64,000 bases of DNA from Actinoplanes solisilvae. GTDB taxonomy: Bacteria; Actinomycetota; Actinomycetes; Mycobacteriales; Micromonosporaceae. Shown here piece by piece: positions 7,864 through 13,977 of this stretch. The stretch is from positions 248,001 to 312,000 of the forward strand of contig NZ_RJAC01000007.1 in NCBI RefSeq assembly GCF_003999975.1, given 5' to 3'. The position numbers and the translations under genes are program-made. The notes beneath the pieces were generated by a model, which was given only the letters and a program-made list of their open reading frames with translations, did no database searches and was not told where the DNA came from. Position 1 is the first letter of the stretch; every line of letters starts with the position of its first letter.

Positions 7864-8454
7864 TCACGCCCGGTTTCCCAGGATGGCCGTGATCAGGTCG
7901 GTGACGGGGCTGAGCAGGTCTTCCTTGGTCGCCGAGCGCAGCGGCTCGAGCGTGGTCGTGGAGCGCAGCAGGGCGATGCCGAGCGCGGCGGCGATCGTCA
8001 CCTGGGCGCGCAGCAGCAGGCGGTCGTCGCCCTCCTCCCAGCCGGCCAGGGCGGCCAGCCGCTCGGCGAACGTGCGCAGCATGCCGATGCGGATCTCGTC
8101 GGCCCGGGCGTCGCCCGACGAGCGCAGCAGCAGCACGAGGTAACGCGGGACGCCGTCGGAGTCGATGCCGGCGGCCTGCTCGGCGATGCGCTCGGGCACC
8201 TCGTTGAGCGTGGTGGCGCCGGTGCTGCGATGGAAGTCGTCGGCCGCGGTGGTCAGGCAGGCCTCGAACAGGCCCTCCTTGGAGCTGAAGTAGCGGCTGA
8301 TCAGCGCGACGTTGACCCCGGCGTCGTCGGCGATGTCGCGCACGGTGGTGGCCGCGTAGCCGTCACTGGCGAACCGGGCGCGGGCCGCCTCGAGCAGGGC
8401 CTGCCGCGTGCGGGCGGCATCGCGGCGCTTCGTCGGCGTGGGACTGCTGGTCAC
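7864..8454 (-). CDS. TetR-family regulator
   Basis: 196 residues. The N-terminal HTH is clear (TTVRDIADDAGVNVALISRYF), preceded by TRQALLEAARARFASDGY. The C-terminal domain ends ATKEDLLSPVTDLITAILG, typical of AcrR-like members. It is divergent from the TrpB2 gene with a 118-base gap that holds a CAACTGTTG palindrome. The gene just downstream on this strand is a hydrolase remnant, so its original target may have been lost. Ligand unknown. Confidence 0.85.
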   Translation of the reverse strand: MTSSPTPTKRRDAARTRQALLEAARARFASDGYAATTVRDIADDAGVNVALISRYFSSKEGLFEACLTTAADDFHRSTGATTLNEVPERIAEQAAGIDSDGVPRYLVLLLRSSGDARADEIRIGMLRTFAERLAALAGWEEGDDRLLLRAQVTIAAALGIALLRSTTTLEPLRSATKEDLLSPVTDLITAILGNRA

Positions 8455-8484
8455 CTGACCCAGCGTACCGGCCTCGCCTCGGAA

Positions 8485-8500
8485 GTAAACAACTGTTGAC
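8485..8500. promoter_or_regulatory. Candidate TetR operator
   Basis: GTAAACAACTGTTGAC, with a near-palindromic core CAACTGTTG, in the divergent region 31 bases before the TetR start. The CAAC/GTTG spacing is common for AcrR-like TetR proteins. Confidence 0.45.
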
Positions 8501-8572
8501 GTACGGGATTATCACTCGTGCGGTGGGTGGGAAATTTCCGAGTCCGGGGCCGGAATGGTCGATGATCGGGCG

Positions 8573-9943
8573 ATGAGTGACGACACTGCCACAAAGATCC
8601 TGTTGTCCGAATCGGAGATGCCGACGAGCTGGTACAACATCGTGCCGGACCTGCCCAGCCCGCCACCGCCCGTGCTGCACCCGGGCACGCTGCAGCCGGT
8701 CGGGCCGGACGATCTGGCCCCGCTCTTCCCGATGGCCCTCATCGAGCAGGAGGCGACCACCGAGCGCTACGTGACGATCCCCGAGGAGGTGCAGTCGGTC
8801 TATCGGCTGTGGAGGCCGTCGCCGCTCTACCGCGCTCACCGGCTCGAGAAGGCCCTCGGCACGCCGGCGAAGATCTATTACAAGTATGAGGGGGTGTCGC
8901 CGGCCGGTTCGCACAAGCCGAACACGGCCGTGCCGCAGGCCTACTACAACGCCTCGGCCGGCATCCGGCGCCTCACGACCGAGACCGGGGCCGGGCAGTG
9001 GGGGACCGCCCTGGCGTTCGCGGCCGCACAATTCGGGCTCGAATGCGAGATCTGGCAGGTCAGAGCCTCGTACGACCAGAAGCCGTACCGGAAGCTCATG
9101 ATCGAGACTTTCGGCGGGACGATCCACCCGTCGCCCTCGGACCTGACCGCCTCGGGGCGCAAGGTGCTCGCCGACGACCCGGACTCACCCGGCTCGCTCG
9201 GCATCGCGATCAGCGAGGCGGTCGAGGTCGCCGCGCAACACCCGGACACCAACTACGCCCTGGGCAGCGTGCTCAACCACGTCCTGCTGCACCAGACGGT
9301 GATCGGCGAGGAGGCGCTGCTGCAACTGGCCAAGGTGGGCGCCGTCCCGGACGTGATCGTTGGCTGCACGGGTGGCGGGTCCAACTTCGCCGGGCTGGCG
9401 TTCCCGTTCCTGCGCGAGAAGCTGGCCGGGAAGATGGCGCCCGTGATTCGCGCGGTCGAGCCCGCCTCGTGCCCGTCGCTCACCCAGGGCACGTACGCCT
9501 ACGACTTCGGGGACACGGCCGGGATGACACCCCTGATGAAGATGCACACGCTGGGTCACGACTTCATCCCCGACCCGATCCACGCCGGCGGCCTGCGCTA
9601 CCACGGCATGGCCCCGCTGATCTCGCACGTCTACGAGCTCGGGCTGATGGAGGCGGTCGCCAAGACGCAGCGCGAATGCTTCGAGGCGGGGGTGACCTTC
9701 GCGCGCGCCGAGGGCATCATCCCGGCACCCGAGCCGACGCACGCGCTGGCGGCCTGCATCGAGGAGGCGCTGCGCTGCAAGGAGACGGGCGAGGCGAAGA
9801 CGATCCTGACGGCGCTCTGCGGGCACGGGCATCTCGACCTTCCCGCGTACGGGAAATTCCTGTCGGGCGAACTGGAGGACCACTCGCTGTCCGAGGACGC
9901 GGTCGCGGCGGCCCTCACGCGGCTGCCGACGGTGTACGGCTGA
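8573..9943 (+). CDS. trpB: TrpB2-type tryptophan synthase beta chain
   Basis: 456 residues from the ATG at 8573. The PLP lysine lies in GVSPAGSHKPNTA, the phosphate loop is VGCTGGGSNFAGLAF, and the start MPTSWYNIVPDLP is characteristic of the long TrpB2 branch rather than classical TrpB1. It joins indole and serine to make tryptophan. TrpB2 proteins often act without a TrpA partner, and no trpA or other trp gene is adjacent here. An in-frame ATG at 8555 is an alternative start. It is followed by a GC-rich hairpin at 9951-9975. Confidence 0.92.
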   Translation: MSDDTATKILLSESEMPTSWYNIVPDLPSPPPPVLHPGTLQPVGPDDLAPLFPMALIEQEATTERYVTIPEEVQSVYRLWRPSPLYRAHRLEKALGTPAKIYYKYEGVSPAGSHKPNTAVPQAYYNASAGIRRLTTETGAGQWGTALAFAAAQFGLECEIWQVRASYDQKPYRKLMIETFGGTIHPSPSDLTASGRKVLADDPDSPGSLGIAISEAVEVAAQHPDTNYALGSVLNHVLLHQTVIGEEALLQLAKVGAVPDVIVGCTGGGSNFAGLAFPFLREKLAGKMAPVIRAVEPASCPSLTQGTYAYDFGDTAGMTPLMKMHTLGHDFIPDPIHAGGLRYHGMAPLISHVYELGLMEAVAKTQRECFEAGVTFARAEGIIPAPEPTHALAACIEEALRCKETGEAKTILTALCGHGHLDLPAYGKFLSGELEDHSLSEDAVAAALTRLPTVYG

Positions 9944-9950
9944 CGTCACG

Positions 9951-9975
9951 GGGCGGGGGCCGACTGTCCCCGCCC
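9951..9975. terminator. Hairpin after trpB
   Basis: GGGCGGGG pairs with CCCCGCCC (9951-9958 with 9968-9975) just after the trpB stop. GC-rich stem with no T-run. Confidence 0.6.
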
Positions 9976-10141
9976 TGTTCCGCCTGGGCTCACGTGTTTT
10001 CGCCCCCGTTTTGCCGCCCTCTTTGCGTGCTTTCTTTGCGTGCCTCTTCACGTGGTCGACGGAACACGCGGCTGACCTTGTTCTTCCGCACGCCGCGGCG
10101 GCGGATACAGTCATTCGCCGGGTCGTCATCAGGAGCTGTGA
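9976..10141. other. Gap between trpB and TnpB element
   Basis: No gene seen. It holds a short direct repeat CTTTGCGTGC around 10020-10042. The left boundary of the TnpB element may lie here, but no terminal repeat could be fixed by eye. Confidence 0.4.
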
Positions 10142-10378
10142 CTAGTGGCTGTTTTTCTGCTCGGTGTTGCTCGTTTCTGTTTGTTGCGGGCAGGTTTTGC
10201 GTCGGGCTGGGTGGTCAGCGCGCCACGTGTCAAGGCCGTCTTGGGACCAGAGCAGAGTGCGGCCGATGCGCTGCGGTTCGGGGAAGCCGTTGGAGCGTTC
10301 GGCGAGGACGTAGAGGGTGCGCCGGGTGATCCCCAGGTGGGCGGCGGCCTCGTCGGAGGTCAGGTATCCGGGCAGCAT
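10142..10378 (-). CDS. Small AlpA/MerR-like helix-turn-helix protein beside TnpB
   Basis: 78 residues. GYLTSDEAAAHLGITRRTL, then YVLAERSNGFPEPQRIGR and TLLWSQDGLDTW, is the winged-helix pattern of excisionase/AlpA-type DNA-binding proteins, with the conserved GR..LW wing. The C-terminal 20 residues are polar and disordered. It is divergent from tnpB across 84 bases, so it could repress or drive tnpB, or be a remnant of the DNA-binding half of an IS607-type TnpA. The recombinase domain is absent. Confidence 0.75.
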   Translation of the reverse strand: MLPGYLTSDEAAAHLGITRRTLYVLAERSNGFPEPQRIGRTLLWSQDGLDTWRADHPARRKTCPQQTETSNTEQKNSH

Positions 10379-10462
10379 GGGGGCCACTCTACAGGTTGCA
10401 TGCACCCAGTCCGTGCTAAGGTGCTTCCTGCACGCACTCAGTACATGCCTGGAGGTGGGCCG

Positions 10463-11863
10463 GTGAAGGTCACCCGTGTTGTGTTCTCGCACCGGCTCAA
10501 CCCCGGCAAGTACGCCCGGCTCGAAGAGCAGGCCCGCCGCCTCGGCCGGGTCCGCACGGAAGTATGGCAGCGCTACGGCTCGGTCACGGGGGCCGCCCTG
10601 TCGGACCGGCAGGTCCGCGACCGTTGGCTCGCCGACGGCACCCATCACCGGTTCGGGGTCCTCGCCAACGCGTGGAAGGAAACCCTGCGCGACGCGATGG
10701 CCGACATCGCCGCGCACCGCGAAGCCGCGAAGATCCCGGTCAAACGGGCCGTGCACGCCCGCGCCACCGACCCCGCCGAACGCAAGCGCATGTTCACCGC
10801 GCTGAAGGCGGGCACCTGGCCTGCGGATCCGTTCCTGGCCCGGCAGATGCGCCAGCACTGGCAGCGCGGCCACAACCGCACCCACAACCAGATCGTCGTC
10901 CGCGCCGACCAGCACAACACCCGCGCCGACGACCGCGGCCGGCTATGGCTGGCCGTGCCCGGCCTGAAACGCCGCCAGCTCGTGAAGATCCCGCTAAACA
11001 CCACGGTCACCCCGACCGGCACGCTCCGGCTGATCCTGCGTAACAACCGGGTCGAGGTCCACTACCAGATCGACGCCGCCACCATGGCGTCCTCGCAGCG
11101 GCCCTGCGGTACCGCCACGGTCGGCGTGGACAAGGGCTACACCGAGGCGTTGACCGACTCCGACGGCCAGCACCACGGCACCGGCCTCGGCACGCTGCTG
11201 ACGGCCGAGTCGGACCGGATCAAGGAACGCAACCGCCGCCGCGCCAAGCTTCGCTCCATCGCGAACAGCACCGCGGACAAGGCGAAAGCCGACCGGATCC
11301 GCAAGAACAACCTCGGCACCGTGAAGCGCGACCGGCAGGCCGCGAAGCACCAAGCCCGGGTCCGCACCGAGATCTTCACTGCCGTGCACGCCGCGGTCGA
11401 CAAGGCCGCCGTCGTGGTCGCCGAGGATCTGACCAAGACGTTCGCCGGGCATAAACCGCTCGGCAGGAACATGAACCGCCGTCTCGCCGGGTGGACCAAA
11501 GGGGTCACCGCCGAGGCGCTCAAGAACGTGTCGGAGCGCAGAGGTTCTGCGCTCGTCCACGTCAACGCCGCGTACACCTCGCAAGCCTGTCACCGGTGCG
11601 GAACCCTCGGGCGACGCAACGGCGACAGGCTTCACTGCACATCGTGCAGGGTCGTGTGGCAGGCCGACGTGAACGCCGCGATCAACGTCCTGCAACGACA
11701 TGGTGATCCCGACATCACCCTGCACACCCCGCACCGCGTGGTGAAGCAGATCGTGCAGCAACGGGCCGATCGTCACCGGAGCAGACTGCCGCTCCCGGAC
11801 TCCAGCCCACCGTGCAAACGGCGGGCGGAGAGCGAACCATCCGAATGCCTCACTCTGCTCTGA
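10463..11863 (+). CDS. tnpB: RNA-guided nuclease TnpB, catalytic residues intact
   Basis: 466 residues from a GTG at 10463, chosen for GGAGG eight bases upstream; an ATG at 10445 would place that site inside the gene. The RuvC residues are all present: Asp223 in VGVDKGY, Glu321 in VVVAEDLTKTF and Asp402 in ADVNAAINVL. The zinc ribbon has its four cysteines (CHRC and CTSC). An N-terminal helical/beta domain of about 200 residues and a basic C-terminal tail match full-length TnpB. It should cut DNA guided by an omega-RNA made from the 3' end of its own gene. It looks active, not a nuclease-dead TldR. Confidence 0.9.
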   Translation: MKVTRVVFSHRLNPGKYARLEEQARRLGRVRTEVWQRYGSVTGAALSDRQVRDRWLADGTHHRFGVLANAWKETLRDAMADIAAHREAAKIPVKRAVHARATDPAERKRMFTALKAGTWPADPFLARQMRQHWQRGHNRTHNQIVVRADQHNTRADDRGRLWLAVPGLKRRQLVKIPLNTTVTPTGTLRLILRNNRVEVHYQIDAATMASSQRPCGTATVGVDKGYTEALTDSDGQHHGTGLGTLLTAESDRIKERNRRRAKLRSIANSTADKAKADRIRKNNLGTVKRDRQAAKHQARVRTEIFTAVHAAVDKAAVVVAEDLTKTFAGHKPLGRNMNRRLAGWTKGVTAEALKNVSERRGSALVHVNAAYTSQACHRCGTLGRRNGDRLHCTSCRVVWQADVNAAINVLQRHGDPDITLHTPHRVVKQIVQQRADRHRSRLPLPDSSPPCKRRAESEPSECLTLL

Positions 11864-11868
11864 GCAGA
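11854..11868. repeat. Palindrome across the tnpB stop, possible omega-RNA hairpin
   Basis: TCTGCTC-T-GAGCAGA is a perfect 7-bp inverted repeat with a one-base centre covering the TGA stop. In known TnpB systems the guide scaffold overlaps the 3' end of tnpB and ends at the element's right edge, so this position fits. The assignment is inference. Confidence 0.4.
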
Positions 11869-11869
11869 T

Positions 11870-12520
11870 GTGAGCAACAAACAGGGAGCAGGGAACAGGC
11901 TGGTGTCTCAAGGTCCCCGGCGGCTGAGCGCGCACCGGATGGCCCTGGCGCTCGCCCTGGTGTCCGCGGGGCCACCACTGGTGGTCCACAACGGGTGGCG
12001 GGGGCTGGTCCTGGCCGTCATCGGCGCGGCCTACGCCGCCTACCTGCTGCTGGGCAAGCGCTGGCCCAGACTGCGCCGCCCGGCCGGTCGCCGCCCAGCT
12101 CAGTCGGGGGTGGCGGCGCCTGCGCGTCCAGCCTCGCGGCTCGTCTTCGAGCAGCCGGGGGCATCAGCCGAACCTGAACAGGCTGCTGCTGAGCACCCGG
12201 CCCTGCCCGTCGTGTTCGAACACCCGGCGGCGTCGGTCGAGTCCGGGCGCGCGGACCTGCCGGTCGCCTCCGGGCGTCCAGCTCCGCCGGTCGTCTTCGA
12301 GAACCCGGACGCCCCGGGGCACCCGGATTTGCCCCCGGTCTCCCGGCGTCCAGCTACGCCGGTCGTGTTCGAGCAGCCGGAAGCGTCGTCGCAACCCGAT
12401 CCCTCCGTCCACTCGGAGCCCTCGCCGCAGCCGAATCCGGCGGCCCGCTCCGAGTCCTGGACGGCCCCGCAGCCCGCTCCCCGTTTCCGGCACGAGCAGC
12501 CCGGGGAACGCGACAACTGA
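11870..12520 (+). CDS. Small membrane protein with PVVFE repeats
   Basis: Up to 216 residues. Two transmembrane helices (about residues 24-65) are followed by a long Pro/Ala/Glu/Ser-rich cytoplasmic or external tail with four imperfect copies of a motif R/P-L/V-VFE-Q/H/N-P-x-A-S/P: at about residues 91, 112, 138 and 163, spaced about 25 residues. No family was recognised. The GTG at 11870 lies six bases after the tnpB stop; a second GTG at 11903 has a better ribosome site and may be the original start, as the TnpB element seems to have landed just upstream. Confidence 0.65.
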   Translation: MSNKQGAGNRLVSQGPRRLSAHRMALALALVSAGPPLVVHNGWRGLVLAVIGAAYAAYLLLGKRWPRLRRPAGRRPAQSGVAAPARPASRLVFEQPGASAEPEQAAAEHPALPVVFEHPAASVESGRADLPVASGRPAPPVVFENPDAPGHPDLPPVSRRPATPVVFEQPEASSQPDPSVHSEPSPQPNPAARSESWTAPQPAPRFRHEQPGERDN

Positions 12521-12555
12521 TCCGCCCGGCCGACCGGCGCCTGCCTCTCGGCCGG

Positions 12556-12636
12556 CCTCAGCCCTCCCGACGTCAGCCCTCCCGACCGGCGTCAGCCCTC
12601 CCGGCAGGCCTCAGCCTTTCCGCGGGCCCCAGCCCC
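12556..12636. repeat. Short tandem repeat TCAGCCCTCCCGR
   Basis: Three near-exact copies of a 15-19 bp unit (at about 12556, 12571 and 12590) and two degraded ones follow each other between the repeat-bearing membrane protein and the LacI gene. No coding role is visible. Confidence 0.6.
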
Positions 12637-12647
12637 TTCGCGGCCGC

Positions 12648-13820
12648 TCAGGCGGAGTGTCGCCAGACGACGGGGGAGTCGAGCAGGACGCTCAGCTCGA
12701 CCGGTTCGACGCCGCCGATCTGCTGCAATACCGACTCGGCCGCCGTACGCCCTATCTCGCGCGCCGGCTGATGCACTGTCGACAGTTGTGGCTGCGCCCG
12801 CAGCGCCCACGAACTGTCGTCGAAGCCGACCAGCCCGACGTCCTCCGGAACCCGCCGCCCCGCCTCGCGCAGCGTCTCCAGCGCTCCGGCCGCGACAGCG
12901 TCGGAAGCGGCGAACACACCGTCGATTTCCGGTTCGCGGTCGAGCAGCGCGCGCATGCCCTTCACGCCGTACGCGTAGTCGTATAACGGCACGTCAGCGA
13001 CCAGTTGCGGGTCGAACCGGTCGCCCAGCGCCTCTTTGAAGCCGGTCAGGCGGTCGGCCCCGGAGTCGCGGTCAAGGGCGGCCGCGATCATGCCGATCCG
13101 CTGCCGTCCGGTCTGCATGAGGCGCCCGGTGATCGCGCGGGCCGAGCCGACGTTGTCGATGCCGACGAACGGGATCGTGCGGGCCAGGTCGGGCGGGTGG
13201 CCCACGAACGTCGCGGGCAGTCCGATCTCGGCGATCAGGCGCGTGATCGGGTCGTGCGAGCGGGCCGACACGATGATCGCGCCGTCGACGAAGCCGCCGC
13301 TCAGGTAGCGCCCGACCCGCTGCGTGTCGCGGTCGGAATCGATGACCAGGCTGACCATCTGGTGGTCGGCCAGCGACAGCGCCGCGTTGGCGCCCAGCAT
13401 GATCGCGCCGATGTTCGGGTCTTCGAGCAGCAGCGAGTGGGGCTCGAGCGCGAGGAAGCCGACCGCTTGGGATCGTTGCCGGGCCAGGTTGCTGGCCGCG
13501 CGGTTCGGAACGTAGCCGACCTGCGCGATCGCGGCCTCGATGGCGGCTCGCGCGTCGGTCGAGACGTAGCCGCCGTTGAGCACCCGGTTGACCGTGCCCC
13601 GGGAGACCCCGGCGGCCGCAGCTACGTCATGCACGGTGGCGCGAGTCTTTCTGGGCGCGGAGGCGCGAAGTGCTGGTTCGGGTGCGGCGGTGCGGCGTGC
13701 TGGTTCGGGCGCGGTGCGGCGCGGTGGCGCGGGCGCGGTGGCGCCGGATGTTCTTTTGGGCGCGGCCACGTCCTGCGCGGTGGTGCGGCGCGGTTTCTCA
13801 GGCCCGGTCACGGCCCACAT
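12648..13820 (-). CDS. LacI-family repressor of the galactoside operon
   Basis: 390 residues. The HTH (TVHDVAAAAGVSRGTVNRVL) begins near residue 62, unusually late; the first 55 residues are an Ala/Pro/Arg-rich extension. A periplasmic-binding-protein-like sensor domain follows, with FVDGAIIVSARSHDP and the conserved DGVFAASDAVAAGALETL and VGFDDSSWA. It is divergent from the GH42/ABC/GH36 operon, and two matching palindromes lie between them, so it should repress the operon until a galactoside binds. A start nearer the HTH is possible, but none has a clear ribosome site. Confidence 0.88.
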   Translation of the reverse strand: MWAVTGPEKPRRTTAQDVAAPKRTSGATAPAPPRRTAPEPARRTAAPEPALRASAPRKTRATVHDVAAAAGVSRGTVNRVLNGGYVSTDARAAIEAAIAQVGYVPNRAASNLARQRSQAVGFLALEPHSLLLEDPNIGAIMLGANAALSLADHQMVSLVIDSDRDTQRVGRYLSGGFVDGAIIVSARSHDPITRLIAEIGLPATFVGHPPDLARTIPFVGIDNVGSARAITGRLMQTGRQRIGMIAAALDRDSGADRLTGFKEALGDRFDPQLVADVPLYDYAYGVKGMRALLDREPEIDGVFAASDAVAAGALETLREAGRRVPEDVGLVGFDDSSWALRAQPQLSTVHQPAREIGRTAAESVLQQIGGVEPVELSVLLDSPVVWRHSA

Positions 13821-13833
13821 CGTACGGCCCCTA

Positions 13834-13863
13834 TTGACCTCGAAACGGGACCGACCCTAGTGT
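13834..13863 (+). promoter_or_regulatory. Sigma70-like promoter of galactoside operon
   Basis: -35 TTGACC at 13834-13839 and -10 TAGTGT at 13858-13863, spaced 18 bases. The -10 overlaps the first operator, the expected layout for steric repression. Confidence 0.65.
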
Positions 13864-13878
13864 GTGCCCGTTCACACA
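13861..13878. promoter_or_regulatory. LacI operator O1
   Basis: TGTGTGCCCGTTCACACA: 6-bp arms TGTGTG/CACACA with a 6-base centre, overlapping the -10 box. Confidence 0.7.
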
Positions 13879-13907
13879 TTCGTCATCGCGGAGTTTTCGC
13901 GGCGAAA

Positions 13908-13925
13908 TGTGTGCACGTGCACACA
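13908..13925. promoter_or_regulatory. LacI operator O2, perfect 18-bp palindrome
   Basis: TGTGTGCACGTGCACACA is fully palindromic and has the same arms as O1. The centres are 47 bp apart, so a tetramer or two dimers could bind both. It lies 53 bases before the GH42 start. Confidence 0.75.
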
Positions 13926-13977
13926 CGAGAAGAGGCAGCCCGCTCTTGAAGGCGGCCGGCGGGGGAGGTTCGACGCA

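Larger units (their letters stand above)
10142..11868 (+). mobile_element. TnpB element with divergent HTH gene, no TnpA
   Basis: A TnpB gene (plus strand) and a small helix-turn-helix gene (minus strand) share an 84-base promoter gap. No IS200/IS605 Y1 transposase or IS607 serine recombinase is present, so the element cannot move on its own from what is visible. A 15-base palindrome at 11854-11868 covers the tnpB stop and may close the omega-RNA region. Outer ends are not defined; the coordinates are the minimal gene span. Confidence 0.65.

Noticed and set aside
10142..11868. Nuclease-dead TnpB regulator (TldR)
   Set aside because: Asp223, Glu321 and Asp402 are all present, so the nuclease looks active.
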